64,000 nucleotides of DNA from Steroidobacteraceae bacterium (GCA_025451845.1 JANWJS010000053.1:62001-126000), one strand, 5' to 3'. Positions 26,305 to 36,357 are shown, numbered from the stretch's first letter. The notes: a model not told the origin generated them from the sequence alone. Made by a program: numbers and translations.

Positions 26305-29300
26305 TGCTCAGCGCCATCGTCCGCGCCTCATTGGCGCACCCGCGCATCGTCACTGCACTATCGATCCTGATCGCGTCCTTGAGTTTCGGAGCGCTCCTCA
26401 ACGCACGTTTCGACGTATTCCCGGACTTTGCGCCTCCGCACGTGCTGGTACAAACCGAGGCGCCGGGACTCGACGCAGAGCAAGTCGAAGCGCTGGTGAC
26501 GCGGCCGCTGGAAGGGCTGCTGGCGGGCACGCAGGACGTCGCGGCAGTGCGCTCGACCTCGAGCCAGGGGCTGTCGGCCATTCAGGTGGTGTTCGACCGC
26601 CGCGGCGATCCGTACCGGCAGCGTCAGGTAGTCACGGAGCGGTTGGCGGAAGCTGCCGGCATTCTGCCCGCAGGCGTTGGGCCGCCGCTGTTGTCGCCGC
26701 TCTCATCGTCGATGGAGTATCTCGTGCACTTCGGCTTCACCAGCAACCGGCTGACCCCGGTGCAGCTGCGCGGGCTGGTGCGGTGGGTGATCGAGCCGCA
26801 GATTCTTGCGGTGCCCGGCGTGGCGCAGGTGCAGCTGTTCGGCGGCGCCGAGCGTGAGCGGCAGATCATGGTCGATCCGCAGAAGCTGCTCGCCGATGGA
26901 TTGACCTTGGAAGACGTGTTCCGCGCCACCCAGCGCGCAACCGAGCTGGTTGGCGGCGGCTACATCGAGACGCCGTCGCAGCGCATCGTGTTACGCGCTC
27001 AAGCCGCCGGCGCGACGCCTCAGGCCTTGTCGCAGGCGGTGCTCGCGACACGCCACGGCCTGCCCATCCGTCTGCGCGATGTCGCGACAGTGCGTGACGC
27101 CGCGGCGCCGCGATTTGGTGCCGCGATCATCGGTGATCAGCCCGGCATCCTGGTCGAGACCTCCACACAGTACGGTGCCAACACGCTGACCGTGACCCGG
27201 GCGTTGGAGCAGCGCCTGAGCCAGCTGGCCCCGGAGCTGCGCCGGGAGGGCGTTGTCTACCACCCGGCACTGCTGCGGCCGGCGAGCTTCATCGAGAGCG
27301 CGCTGAGCAGGCTGCGCGCCTCGCTGCTCATCGGCGCGGTGCTGGTGGTGATCCTGCTGCTGGTGACTTTGCGCGACTGGCGCGGCGCGCTGATCTCATT
27401 CTCTTCCATACCGCTGTCGCTGCTTGCGACCGCGTGGATCCTGGAGGCGTTCGGGCTGTCGCTGAATACGATGAGCATCGGCGGCCTGGTGGTAGCGCTC
27501 GGTGTGGTTGTGGACGATGCGGTGATCGATGTCGAGAACATCACGCGTAGACGCCGCAACGCCGGTGCGGAACTCGATTCCCGCCAGCTGTTCGTCGGCG
27601 CCTCGCTGGAAGTACGGCTGCCGGTTTTCTATGCCACCTCCGCGGTGGCGGTGGCGTTGCTGCCCATCTTCATGCTCACGGGTATTCAGGGCACTTTCTT
27701 TCGGCCGCTGTCCCTCGCCTTTCTGCTCGCTGTCGGCATCTCGCTGGTGGTGGCGATGAGCGCCACGCCGGCACTGTGCGCCGTGCTGATGAGCAAACAC
27801 GCACCGCCGGCCGAAGCTCGCTTCCTGCTCGCCTGCAAGCGCTTGCAGCGGCGCGTCATCGATAGACTCTACCGCCGCCCGAGCACGGTGCTCGCGGTGC
27901 TGGTCGGCACCGGCCTCGCCGGCGCGCTGCTGCTGCCATTGTTCGGCCAGCGGCTGCTGCCGGATTTCCGTGAAAACTACCTGATTGCCCACGCCAGTTT
28001 GCGACCGGGCATCTCGCTGGGCGAGACCACCCGCGTCGGTGAGCAGATCACGAAGCGGTTAGGCGCAATTCCGGGGGTCGCGAGCGTCGCCGAACAGATC
28101 GGCCGCGCCGTGAACGGCCAGGATCCGGACGCACCGAACGAGGGCGAGTTCGATATCCACATCAACCCGGCGAAAGGCTATACACCGAACCAGATCGCAG
28201 CGGCGATCCGGGAGGTGTTCGATGACTTCCCGAATCAGCTCACCGAGATTTATTCGGTGCTCGCCGAGCGCATCGGCGAGACACTGTCGGGCGAGACGTC
28301 GCCGTTTTTCGTCAGCGTCTTCGGCAACAACCTGGACACGGACGACGCGGTGGCCGCCCGGATCGCCGCGGTGCTGCAGAAGCTGCCGGACGCCGGCGAG
28401 GTGCGCCTGCAGGTGCCGCCGCGCGAGCCGGAGTTGCAAGTACGACTGCGCCCTGACCGACTGGCCCTCTACGGACTGCAGGCGAGCGAGGTGCTGCAGG
28501 CGGTCAACGCGGCTTATCAGGGCGCCGTCGTCGGCCAGCTCGCCCAGTCCGATCGCAGCATTCCCGTGGCGGTGCGCATCGCCGGCGTCGGGTCGTCACC
28601 CCGTGCAGTAGGGGCGTTGCTGCTGCGCAGCCCTGCCGGCGTGGTGGTGCCGCTGTCGGCCGTTGCGAGTCTCGAGGTGGAGTCCGGGCGGAGCCTCATC
28701 GACCATGAGGACGGGCTGCGCCGCCAGGTGGTGACCGCGAATCCGACTACGTCCGACCAGACCGGCTTCGCCGCGGCGGCGCGCGGGGCGCTCGCCGCAC
28801 GGGTCAAACTGCCGCCCGGCGTGTACCTTCGCTACGGCGGCGCGGCCGCGGAGCAGGTGGCCGCGGCGCATCAGCTCTACCTGCACGCCGCTGCGGCGCT
28901 GGTGCTGATCGTGCTGCTGATGGCCCTGGCCTTCGGCCACGCGCGCCAGGTCGTGTTGGTGCTGTTGGTGCTGCCGAGCACTCTCATTGGCGGCGTCGCC
29001 GCCGCGGCGATGACCGGCGCGACGTTGACACTGGGCGCGATGGTGGGCTTCGTCGCGCTATTCGGCATGGCGGCACGCAACACCATCCTGCTGGTGTCGC
29101 ACTACGACCACCTGGTGCGCGCCGAAGGCTGTGCCTGGGGGCTGGAAACCGCACTGCGCGGCTCCGAGGAACGGCTGACTCCGGTGCTGTTGACCGCGCT
29201 GATGACCGCGCTCGCACTGCTGCCGGTAGCGATCCAACTGCATCAGCCTGGCCACGAGATCGAAGGGCCCATGGCGGTGGTGATCCTGGGTGGGCTGGTG

Positions 29301-29381
29301 TCCTCGACGATCGTCAGCCTGTTATTGGTACCGCCACTGGCGGCGCGCTGGCTGTCGACTGCGCAATTCAGAGGTCCGTGA
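26304..29381 (+). CDS. RND efflux pump, heavy-metal (HME) type
   Basis: The 1025-residue inner-membrane antiporter begins with the usual first helix (LAHPRIVTALSILIASLSFG) and shows two sets of six membrane segments (about 340-540 and 860-1015). The fourth segment has GVVVDDAVIDVEN with Asp404-Asp405, the HME signature that includes the proton-relay Asp of CusA. This suggests export of metal ions such as Cu, Zn, Co or Cd, but the metal-site methionines of CusA could not be confirmed by eye. ATG 26304 overlaps the adaptor stop. No metal-responsive regulator lies beside it. Confidence 0.9.
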   Translation: MLSAIVRASLAHPRIVTALSILIASLSFGALLNARFDVFPDFAPPHVLVQTEAPGLDAEQVEALVTRPLEGLLAGTQDVAAVRSTSSQGLSAIQVVFDRRGDPYRQRQVVTERLAEAAGILPAGVGPPLLSPLSSSMEYLVHFGFTSNRLTPVQLRGLVRWVIEPQILAVPGVAQVQLFGGAERERQIMVDPQKLLADGLTLEDVFRATQRATELVGGGYIETPSQRIVLRAQAAGATPQALSQAVLATRHGLPIRLRDVATVRDAAAPRFGAAIIGDQPGILVETSTQYGANTLTVTRALEQRLSQLAPELRREGVVYHPALLRPASFIESALSRLRASLLIGAVLVVILLLVTLRDWRGALISFSSIPLSLLATAWILEAFGLSLNTMSIGGLVVALGVVVDDAVIDVENITRRRRNAGAELDSRQLFVGASLEVRLPVFYATSAVAVALLPIFMLTGIQGTFFRPLSLAFLLAVGISLVVAMSATPALCAVLMSKHAPPAEARFLLACKRLQRRVIDRLYRRPSTVLAVLVGTGLAGALLLPLFGQRLLPDFRENYLIAHASLRPGISLGETTRVGEQITKRLGAIPGVASVAEQIGRAVNGQDPDAPNEGEFDIHINPAKGYTPNQIAAAIREVFDDFPNQLTEIYSVLAERIGETLSGETSPFFVSVFGNNLDTDDAVAARIAAVLQKLPDAGEVRLQVPPREPELQVRLRPDRLALYGLQASEVLQAVNAAYQGAVVGQLAQSDRSIPVAVRIAGVGSSPRAVGALLLRSPAGVVVPLSAVASLEVESGRSLIDHEDGLRRQVVTANPTTSDQTGFAAAARGALAARVKLPPGVYLRYGGAAAEQVAAAHQLYLHAAAALVLIVLLMALAFGHARQVVLVLLVLPSTLIGGVAAAAMTGATLTLGAMVGFVALFGMAARNTILLVSHYDHLVRAEGCAWGLETALRGSEERLTPVLLTALMTALALLPVAIQLHQPGHEIEGPMAVVILGGLVSSTIVSLLLVPPLAARWLSTAQFRGP

Positions 29382-29602
29382 ATCCGGCGGACTTCGCCTT
29401 GGCCAGAGCCCATTCAAGGCGGAAATGCAATTCGACCGGACGCCTGCCGAGCTCGGTTGGTCGCTGTCCGGTACGAAAATCGCCATCGGCAGGGATTGGA
29501 ATCGAGACTCCGGTCCTGTCCGATGCGTTGAGGCAGGATCGGTTAGGATGGCGATCGGGGTCCGCGGGTTCGCGGGGATTTGGAATGGGAGATGAGCTGA
29601 AC

Positions 29603-31513
29603 ATGCGATTGCCCAACTTGCGGGTGAGTGCCGTTGTTGCCGCTGCATGCGCTCTCACATCGCCTCTCATTGCCCAGGCCGCGCCCAAGCACGCTTTCGG
29701 AGTCGATGACATTGCCAGTCTGCGCACCGCGCACGGGATAGCCATAGATCCCGCCGGGAAGCATCTCCTCTATGTCGTGAACTATTTCGGGCCGACGGGT
29801 CCCGAGAAACACGAGGTGCACGAGATAGGAACCGCAGGCGACGGGGATCGCGTGCTGGCACTGCCGGAGCAGTTCACTCCCGCGGGCTTCATGGCGGACG
29901 GAAACACCCTGTATGGAGGCTATGCGCTCGACGGCAACCAGCAGCTCGCGCTCGTGCCGCTGGATGACACGAAACCCACGCGCCTCCTCATCTTCCCGGC
30001 CGGCATGCACGATCCGGTGATTTCGCCTGATGGAAAGCACCTGGCGATGCTGCGCGATCCCAAACCCAAGGACTCGCTGCAGCAGGTGCGTGAGGTCGTC
30101 CAGAACGGCGAATCGCGCCTGTATGTATGGGATGCCGATGGCTCGCGCGGGAGCTGGTGGTGCCCAGATCTGAATTACGTCGGAGAGGTGGCGTGGTCGC
30201 CGGACGGCAGACATTTGGCGGCCGTGAGTGAGATGCCCAGGATCGGGCACCACGACGTCCACGATTCAATTGAAGTCTGTGACGCCTCGGGCACGAAGCA
30301 CGTCGCGGATCTACCGGCTCCCATCAGCGGCATAGCATGGACGGATGGCGGCAAGACGCTTGCGTTTACCAGCACCCACACGCAGGTGCTCACGCCCGAC
30401 CACGTTTGGACAGTGCCGGCCGACGGTGGCACCCCCCGGGATCGTACCCCGAAGCTGGAGGGCTCCGTGCTGGGCCTGGTGGGCGACCCGCACGGGACAG
30501 TTTGGGTAGAGTTCCACAAGGGTGTTTCCGTCGAGGCCGATCGCTTCCGTGACGGAAAGCTCGCGACCGCCTACACGTGGCCTGGCGGGTTCGCGGTACA
30601 ACCCGTATTTCCCATGCTCGCTGGTGCGCCGCAAGCTATGGCGCTCAACGTTGGCGACCCGTCTCACGCGGGAAACGTTGCCGTTGCGCACGGCGGGCAG
30701 CTAAGGCGGATCACTCACGAGTCGGACGAGCTCATCTCGCGCCTGAGCCTGGGCGAGGTTCGCGTAGTCAATTGGACGTCCAAGGACGGCACACACCTCC
30801 AGGGAATCGTCACGTTTCCAGCCGACTACAAGTCAGGCACACCAGGGCCGTTCCTCGTACTGCCCCACGGCGGCCCGGAGGGGAACGACTTTCTGGCCTT
30901 CGATTGGCTCGCGCGATATGTCGCCGGTCTTGGTTATGTGGTCCTCCAGCCCGAGTATCGCGGCTCGACCGGCTACGGCTCGGCGTTCATGGACGCCATA
31001 TACCAGCACTTCGGCGACCGTGCATCCAGCGATGTCGACAGCGCGACCGATTATGCCATCTCACAAGGATGGGCCGATCCCAAACGACTCGCGATCTTCG
31101 GCTGGAGCGCAGGCGGTTTCATGACGGCGTGGACGGTGACACAGACGCATCGCTACCGCGTCGCGGTGGAGGGTGCAGGAATTACCGACTGGCTCAGCTT
31201 TCTCCCGGAGAGTGACATCGCGCAAGTCGACTACGATGCGCGCTCTGAGGAGCACGACCCGGAGGCCTTCCTCAAGTTCTCGCCTGTCATGTATGCCGAC
31301 CGGGTGACGACTCCCTTACTGATCCTGGATGGGGAGGCCGACCGGCGCGTCCCGATGCTTCAGGGTCGCGAGCTGTTCGTGCTCATGGCCGAACGGCATG
31401 AGACCGTCCGCATGGTGACGTATCCCGGCTCGCCGCACTTTCCCGCATTGATCGAGCAGCGCCGCAACGTCTTGCAGGAAGTCGCCCACTGGCTGGCCAA
31501 ATTCAACCCTTGA
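29603..31513 (+). CDS. Secreted S9 family peptidase (prolyl oligopeptidase superfamily)
   Basis: The 636-residue serine peptidase has a signal peptide (LRVSAVVAAACALTSPLIAQA), an N-terminal WD40-like beta-propeller (about 30-370; blades such as DPVISPDGKHLAML and VAWSPDGRHLAAV) and a C-terminal alpha/beta-hydrolase domain. The nucleophile is Ser502 in FGWSAGGF; the acid is in DGEADRRVP and the His in GSPHFPAL. It is likely periplasmic, trimming short peptides as DPP-IV or acylaminoacyl peptidases do. ATG 29603 is chosen because GGGAG lies 10 bases upstream; ATG 29585 would overlap that site. An aminotransferase gene follows after 10 bp. Confidence 0.9.
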   Translation: MRLPNLRVSAVVAAACALTSPLIAQAAPKHAFGVDDIASLRTAHGIAIDPAGKHLLYVVNYFGPTGPEKHEVHEIGTAGDGDRVLALPEQFTPAGFMADGNTLYGGYALDGNQQLALVPLDDTKPTRLLIFPAGMHDPVISPDGKHLAMLRDPKPKDSLQQVREVVQNGESRLYVWDADGSRGSWWCPDLNYVGEVAWSPDGRHLAAVSEMPRIGHHDVHDSIEVCDASGTKHVADLPAPISGIAWTDGGKTLAFTSTHTQVLTPDHVWTVPADGGTPRDRTPKLEGSVLGLVGDPHGTVWVEFHKGVSVEADRFRDGKLATAYTWPGGFAVQPVFPMLAGAPQAMALNVGDPSHAGNVAVAHGGQLRRITHESDELISRLSLGEVRVVNWTSKDGTHLQGIVTFPADYKSGTPGPFLVLPHGGPEGNDFLAFDWLARYVAGLGYVVLQPEYRGSTGYGSAFMDAIYQHFGDRASSDVDSATDYAISQGWADPKRLAIFGWSAGGFMTAWTVTQTHRYRVAVEGAGITDWLSFLPESDIAQVDYDARSEEHDPEAFLKFSPVMYADRVTTPLLILDGEADRRVPMLQGRELFVLMAERHETVRMVTYPGSPHFPALIEQRRNVLQEVAHWLAKFNP

Positions 31514-31523
31514 AGTCTGAGTC

Positions 31524-32687
31524 ATGCCGTACCTAGAGGGCCGTCCACAGATTCGTGCACTGCGGAACCAGCAGATTCGAGAAGTGGCCAACGCGGCCAT
31601 GGGCTCCAAGGATCTCCTGGCATTTTGGTTCGGCGAAGCCCATCTTCCGACTCCGGAGGCCATTCGTGCGGCAGGCGCCGCCTCCCTCATGAGGGGCGAC
31701 ACGTTCTACACGCCCAATCTCGGCCTGCCGGAACTGCGGCAGGATCTCGCCTCCTATCTTTCACGCTGGCATCGGCCGGTCGCAGCCGACCGCATTGCGG
31801 TCACGAGCTCGGGGGTATCGGCGCTGATGATCTCGGTGCAAGCCGTGGTCGAGCCGGGAGCTTCGGTGGTGGCCGTTACTCCCGTATGGCCGAATCTCTG
31901 CGAAATGCCAAAGATACTGGGCGCCGAGGTGATTTCGGTGCCGTTGCAATTTGGTTCGAATGGATGGGCGCTCGACCTCGATCGCCTCGTCGCGGCCATT
32001 CAGCCGGGCGTAGGCGCGGTGATCATCAATAGCCCGAACAATCCTACCGGGTGGACGTTGAGCCGGCCGGAACAGGAAGCCATCCTGGCTCGTTGCCGGG
32101 CACTGGGAACCTGGCTGATTGCGGATGAGGTGTACGAGCGTTTGTACTTTCGTGCGCCGTGCGCGCCGTCCTTCCTGGATATCGCCGATCCTTCCGATCG
32201 CTTCATTTCCTGCAATTCGTTCTCGAAGGCCTGGCGCATGACGGGCTGGCGGATTGGATGGGCGGTCATTCCCCAAGCGTTGGCAGCCGATTGCAGCAAG
32301 CTGCTCGAGTACAACACCTCGTGCGTGCCTGGCTTCGTGCAGAACGCGGCACGCGTGGCGTTGACCGAGTGCGAAGCCGACGTCTCGCGCCTGGTTACGG
32401 AGGTCAAGGCCAACCAGCAGCGGTTGTACGAGCGCCTGGCCACCCTGAGCCAACTGGAGCTGGGTGCACCCGCGCCCGGTGGGATGTATGCCTTCTTTCG
32501 GGTCAGAGGCCTGAGCGACAGCCTGTCATTCTGCAAGCGTCTCGTTGAGGAGGCGCGGCTGGGACTCGCACCTGGATCGGCATTTGGCGATGATTCGCGG
32601 GAGTTCGTGCGCTGGTGCATTGCCGCGGATCCGGCGAAGCTCGAGGCCGGACTGGATCGATTCGTGTCCGACCAGCGAGCGCGCTAG
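31524..32687 (+). CDS. PLP-dependent class I/II aminotransferase
   Basis: The 387-residue cytoplasmic enzyme has fold-type I aminotransferase motifs: NSPNNPTGW (about 172-180), ADEVYERLYF (about 199-208), the Schiff-base Lys235 in SFSKAWRMTGWR and the C-terminal Arg in EFVRWCIA. It should move amino groups between an amino acid and 2-oxoglutarate or pyruvate; which amino acid is not evident. It starts 10 bp after the S9 peptidase stop, so peptide breakdown and amino acid use may be linked in one transcript. Its stop overlaps by 4 bp the end of the convergent VOC-family gene. Confidence 0.88.
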   Translation: MPYLEGRPQIRALRNQQIREVANAAMGSKDLLAFWFGEAHLPTPEAIRAAGAASLMRGDTFYTPNLGLPELRQDLASYLSRWHRPVAADRIAVTSSGVSALMISVQAVVEPGASVVAVTPVWPNLCEMPKILGAEVISVPLQFGSNGWALDLDRLVAAIQPGVGAVIINSPNNPTGWTLSRPEQEAILARCRALGTWLIADEVYERLYFRAPCAPSFLDIADPSDRFISCNSFSKAWRMTGWRIGWAVIPQALAADCSKLLEYNTSCVPGFVQNAARVALTECEADVSRLVTEVKANQQRLYERLATLSQLELGAPAPGGMYAFFRVRGLSDSLSFCKRLVEEARLGLAPGSAFGDDSREFVRWCIAADPAKLEAGLDRFVSDQRAR

Positions 32688-33172
32688 CGCCCAGCCGCTC
32701 CGTGTCGCGCTGCTTCGATCGCCGCGATATCGATCTTTTTCATTTCCATCATCGCTTCGAACGCACGCTTGGCTGCCGCGCGGTCGGAGCCGGTGATCGC
32801 ATCCAGGAGTGCCTGCGGGGTGATCTGCCAGGACAAGCCCCATTTGTCCTTGCACCATCCGCATGCGCTCTCGGTGCCGCCATTGGCGAGGATGGCATTC
32901 CAGTAGTGATCTGTCTCCGCCTGATCCTCGGTCAGGATCTGAAACGAAAATGCTTCACTGTGCTTGAAAGCCGGGCCGCCATTGAGGCCGAGGCAGGGCA
33001 CGCCCACCACCGTGAACTCGACCGTGAGCACTTGTCCCTGCTTTCCATCCGGATAATCGCCGGGGGAGTGGTGCACCGCCGTGACGCTGCTGTTCGGAAA
33101 AGTCCGGGCATAGAACCTGGCAGCTTCTTCGGCAGCGCCGTTGTACCAGAGACAGATCACGTTCTTGGCCAT
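32684..33172 (-). CDS. PhnB-like VOC superfamily protein
   Basis: The 162-residue product belongs to the PhnB/3-demethylubiquinone-methyltransferase-like branch of the glyoxalase (VOC) superfamily. It has the ICLWYNGAAEEAARFY opening (about 5-20), the strand GVPCLGLNGGPAFK (about 56-69) and the Trp-rich GWCKDKWGLSWQI segment (about 105-117). Many members have no proven catalytic role. ATG 33172 (MAKNVICLW) is preferred because GGAG sits just before it; that GGAG overlaps the alternative ATG at 33184. Nothing in the neighbourhood hints at its substrate. Confidence 0.85.
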   Translation of the reverse strand: MAKNVICLWYNGAAEEAARFYARTFPNSSVTAVHHSPGDYPDGKQGQVLTVEFTVVGVPCLGLNGGPAFKHSEAFSFQILTEDQAETDHYWNAILANGGTESACGWCKDKWGLSWQITPQALLDAITGSDRAAAKRAFEAMMEMKKIDIAAIEAARHGAAGR

Positions 33173-33541
33173 GGTCAACTCCATTGAGTCAGCAGTCGGG
33201 CGAGCCTACCACGTGGTCTTCCGTCGAGAAATAATATAGGGAAGCCTCGCACTGATGCGGGTCGCGGCCGGACGGAAACGAGCATGAATACGGTATTACA
33301 GCGGTCTCCGGAGGCGAGGTTGGCACGCCTGCCTGCGATGCCGTTGGGACTGGCGGCAAAGAGTCAGCTTAATCTTGCCGTGGCGTGCATGACAAGCGGG
33401 GGCGGCCGGCTTCAGGAGGCCTGGACGCGCTGGCGCAAATGACCGTATTGAAGGCGGGTATGCCACACCATTCGTAGAGACCGGCGGGCTAAGCTGCAAT
33501 CATGAAGCGCTACCCGTTGGCACCATCGCAAGGAGTCAATC
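33173..33541. other. Intergenic region of 369 bp, no gene recognised
   Basis: Both flanking genes point away from this stretch, so it should hold two promoters. A/T-rich GAAATAATATAGGG at about 33228-33241 is the only promoter-like patch. A 52-codon open frame at 33284-33442 has no recognisable product and no ribosome-binding site, and I do not call it. AAGGAG at 33530 is the ribosome-binding site of the next gene. Confidence 0.5.
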
Positions 33542-34021
33542 ATGTCCAGTCCGCTAGTGCGCATTCAGGAGCCGATCACCGGTCGGGAGCAAATCGATGA
33601 CGTCGAGCAGCCCCTGTACGCGCTCGTGCAGTTCTACAGGGCGCTGCACTCGCGTGACCTCGTGCTGATCGAGCAAAACTGGGACGCCTCGCCCGAGGCG
33701 GCGATGGACAACCCGTTGGGTGGGATCAAACGCGGATGGTCCGAAATCCGTGCTACTTACGAGCGGTTGTTCGCCTCGCCGTGGGAATACTCGTTTCCCT
33801 TCTGGGACTACACGCTCCATGCTGCCGGCGCCGTGTTCTGGGTAGTAGGGCGCGAACGGGGCCGCCTGACGAGAGGCGAGCAGGTGATCGAAGTCCCCAT
33901 ACGGACGACACGCCTCTTTCGAAGAGCCGATGGGCGCTGGCGGCAGATCCATCACCACGGTTCGGTTGAGGAGCCATCTGTACTCGCCCGGTACCTGGAG
34001 GCCGTGAGCCAGGCCCGCTGA
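33542..34021 (+). CDS. SnoaL/DUF4440-type NTF2-like protein
   Basis: The 159-residue product has the cone-shaped NTF2-like pattern: an N-terminal helix pair (PLYALVQFYRALHSRDLVLI, about 24-43), the strand-loop WDASPEAAMDNPLGGIKRGW, and alternating strands ending in RTTRLFRRADGRWRQIHHHGS (about 125-145), a classic DUF4440 end. Such proteins are small-molecule isomerases or hydrolases, or have no known activity. AAGGAG lies upstream of ATG 33542. It stands alone, so no function can be assigned. Confidence 0.8.
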   Translation: MSSPLVRIQEPITGREQIDDVEQPLYALVQFYRALHSRDLVLIEQNWDASPEAAMDNPLGGIKRGWSEIRATYERLFASPWEYSFPFWDYTLHAAGAVFWVVGRERGRLTRGEQVIEVPIRTTRLFRRADGRWRQIHHHGSVEEPSVLARYLEAVSQAR

Positions 34022-34239
34022 CACCCCGCTGGCCGGCATATCGACCGCTGCGATCAACAGTGCGCTGCAGCGTCGCATGGGTGGCGCGATCCATCCACGT
34101 GCTGACGCTCGAGCAGGGCGGTATTGCCACGATATGTTCGTTTGGACTGCCTTTGCAGCTGCCGCGTGAGGCCGCAGTGTCCGTTTGAACCGCGTGCTAC
34201 AGTGCGACGACTCCCGCAGGATCTCGAATCGAACCACAC

Positions 34240-34827
34240 ATGGGTAAGTCGCCTTCGCGTGCCGCGCCGCAACCGCGGAGTTTCCGGTCAGCGGAAGAAC
34301 TACGTGCATGGCTGGCGAAGGAACACACCCGAGCCGACGGACTGCTGCTGCGGATTTACAAGAAAGACTCCGGTGTCGCATCGGTTACACACGCCGAGGC
34401 GCTGCAGCAGGCGCTTTGTTTTGGCTGGATCGATGCGCAGAAGATGTCTTTCGACGCAAACTCCTGGGTCCAGAGATTCACGCGGCGCAAGGCCAAAAGC
34501 CGTTGGTCAAAGATAAATGTCGGGCACGTGGGTCGGCTCATCCAGGAGGGCCGGATGATGCCTGCTGGTCTACAGGAGGTGGACGCGGCCAAAGCGGACG
34601 GACGCTGGGCCGCCGCGTACGATTCTCCGGCTAATGCAACCGTGCCTCGCGAGTTCGTCAGGCAGCTCGCACGTAACGCCAAGGCAAAGCAATTTTACTC
34701 GACCCTTAACAGGGCCAATCTGTACGCGATTGCCTACCGGCTGCAAACAGCAAAGCGCCCGGAGACCCAGATCAGGCGCATGAAGCTGATCATCGAGATG
34801 CTCGCGCGCGGCGAGAAATTTCACTGA
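34240..34827 (+). CDS. YdeI/OmdA (OmpD-associated) family protein
   Basis: The 195-residue protein matches the YdeI/OmdA family: N-terminal FRSAEELRAWLAKEH (about 15-29), the conserved core ALCFGWIDAQKMSFD (about 63-77), QRFTRRKAKSRWSKIN (about 83-98) and the C-terminal helical block with FYSTLNRANLYAIAYRLQTA. Enterobacterial YdeI has been linked to resistance to cationic peptides, but the activity is unresolved. It has no signal peptide. ATG 34240 is the first start in frame with the family match. The 218 bp before it hold no recognisable gene. Confidence 0.85.
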   Translation: MGKSPSRAAPQPRSFRSAEELRAWLAKEHTRADGLLLRIYKKDSGVASVTHAEALQQALCFGWIDAQKMSFDANSWVQRFTRRKAKSRWSKINVGHVGRLIQEGRMMPAGLQEVDAAKADGRWAAAYDSPANATVPREFVRQLARNAKAKQFYSTLNRANLYAIAYRLQTAKRPETQIRRMKLIIEMLARGEKFH

Positions 34828-34839
34828 CCGTCGGGTAGG

Positions 34840-35151
34840 TCATCCCGCGCTCGTCAGGGTGTACTTGTGTTCACCGCGGGTGCTCCAGCGATACAGATTC
34901 TCATCCCCGCAATGCGGGCACTTGATCACGATCTGGTCCTCGCCCCCGGGTGAGCCCGGCTTGCTTCCCGCCTGGGAGGGTGCAATGGCGATGACCAGCC
35001 CGCAGGGCTTGTTCTTACATAGCCAGCCGGAGTAGAGGTCCGCTGGAACCATTTGACGCGGCGCCACCACATCGACGTGGCGCACGCCGGATGCCGTCAC
35101 TGGCTTGCGTGCGGCGGTTCCAATGCTCTTGGAAGTACGTTTGATCGACAT
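34840..35151 (-). CDS. Hypothetical protein with zinc-ribbon-like cysteine pairs
   Basis: The 103-residue product has two Cys pairs, CKNKPC (about 46-51) and CPHCGDE (about 79-85), spaced as in a small zinc ribbon, with basic N-terminal residues. I do not recognise a named family. The frame is convergent with the YdeI-like gene (12 bp between stops), and composition and start (MSIKRTSKSIG) look genuine. It could bind nucleic acid or a protein partner, but nothing in the sequence proves it. Confidence 0.6.
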   Translation of the reverse strand: MSIKRTSKSIGTAARKPVTASGVRHVDVVAPRQMVPADLYSGWLCKNKPCGLVIAIAPSQAGSKPGSPGGEDQIVIKCPHCGDENLYRWSTRGEHKYTLTSAG

Positions 35152-35583
35152 TGGCGCCTCTTTGGGATGAATGCCGATGAAAGCCTACCGCGGCGGCTCG
35201 AACACTGCCAGTGTATCAACCGCCTGCAGCCCAATTCGAGCCTGCCATGAGACAGCCGATTCGATTAGCTCACTGCGCCTGAGACAATCCGCCACCCGTC
35301 TCGGAAGGGCCCTTACCGGCGAACCTGGTTGGGACGTCTCACGTGACTCTCGCGCGGGCTTTCATGTGGCAATCCCGAACCAACCCGCGATAAGCCGCAC
35401 GGATTCGTATGGCTTCTTAGGAATTCAAGGTGGGGATTTCGCGGGGCACCGACCCGGACGCTGGCAACCGAGGAGAAACGGGGTGGATGAGTCTCCACCG
35501 CATAATCTCAGTGGAAATCCGAGTGGCTCGGGAGCAAACTGCCGCCACGCTGTCGACTTCGCTCGGTTTCAGGGGATCGCGTC
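35152..35583. other. 432-bp region before aqpZ with hairpins, no gene
   Basis: No coding frame is convincing. The right half holds two short perfect hairpins in the likely aqpZ leader: GGTGGA-TGAGTC-TCCACC at about 35484 and CCGAG-TGG-CTCGG at about 35529. They do not match a riboswitch class I can name. The left half presumably carries the promoter of the leftward zinc-ribbon-like gene. Confidence 0.4.
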
Positions 35584-36321
35584 ATGTACTCGAAGATTGC
35601 CGCTGAGTGCCTTGGCACATTCTGGCTCGTCCTCGGAGGCTGCGGGAGCGCAGTGCTGGCCGCGGCCTTCCCCCAGCTCGGCATCGGCTTTGTCGGCGTG
35701 GCGCTCGCATTCGGGCTCACCGTGCTCACCGGCGTGTACGCGCTCGGGCCCATCTCCGGCGGACACTTCAATCCCGCCGTCTCGGTCGGGCTATGGGCCG
35801 GCGGGCGCTTTCCCGGCTCCCACATCGTTCCTTACGTGGTGGCTCAGGTGATCGGCGGGATCGTCGGTGCCGCAGTGCTCTATGTCATCGCGAGCGGCAA
35901 AGCCGGTTTCAGCCTTGCCGCTGGTTTTGCCTCGAACGGTTACGGCGCGCACTCGCCGGGCGCGTATTCGATACTGTCCTGCGCGGTCTGCGAGCTGGTC
36001 ATGACATTCCTATTCGTGATCGTCATTCTCGGCGCCACGCACAAGCGCGCTCCCGTTGGCTTTGCCGGCATCGCGATCGGGCTCGCCCTCACGCTGATTC
36101 ACCTCATCAGCATTCCCGTGACCAACACGTCGGTCAATCCGGCGCGCAGTACCGGACCTGCCGTGTTCGCGGGCGGCTGGGCGATCGCGCAACTCTGGTT
36201 TTTCTGGGTTTTCCCGCTCCTCGGGGGAGCCCTCGCGGGCCTTTTTTACCGCACGTTCTTCGAGGCGGCTCTTCTCGAGCCGCCGATCAGTGGGCGCCCG
36301 ACCGAGACCGCGCTGGGCTGA
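35584..36321 (+). CDS. aqpZ: Aquaporin Z-type water channel
   Basis: The 245-residue inner-membrane channel has the six-helix MIP fold with both NPA boxes: GGHFNPAVS at about residues 59-67 and TSVNPARS at about 179-186. The Arg after the second NPA and the small residues around the filter fit a water-selective aquaporin of the AqpZ type rather than a glycerol facilitator. The start ATG 35584 gives the canonical [17 protein letters not shown] terminus. The C-terminal tail of about 15 residues is slightly longer than usual. It is convergent with gene fragments downstream. Confidence 0.93.
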   Translation: MYSKIAAECLGTFWLVLGGCGSAVLAAAFPQLGIGFVGVALAFGLTVLTGVYALGPISGGHFNPAVSVGLWAGGRFPGSHIVPYVVAQVIGGIVGAAVLYVIASGKAGFSLAAGFASNGYGAHSPGAYSILSCAVCELVMTFLFVIVILGATHKRAPVGFAGIAIGLALTLIHLISIPVTNTSVNPARSTGPAVFAGGWAIAQLWFFWVFPLLGGALAGLFYRTFFEAALLEPPISGRPTETALG

Positions 36322-36357
36322 TCCCGCCGCAGTGGCCGGCGCGCCGCCCCAGCGGCG

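Noticed and set aside
33284-33442. Open frame of 52 codons in the gap before the NTF2-like gene
   Set aside because: No ribosome-binding site, no recognisable product, and frames of this length are common at this GC content.
34205-34225. GGTTCGATTC on the minus strand, like a tRNA T-loop
   Set aside because: The flanking bases do not form a T-stem and no acceptor stem or anticodon arm can be built.
35430-35583. Possible riboswitch before aqpZ
   Set aside because: Two short hairpins exist, but no conserved aptamer core of a class I know could be matched.
36010-36357. C-terminal half of the fused reductase-esterase frame
   Set aside because: It is antisense to the aquaporin gene and highly charged; esterase homology ends at 36358.
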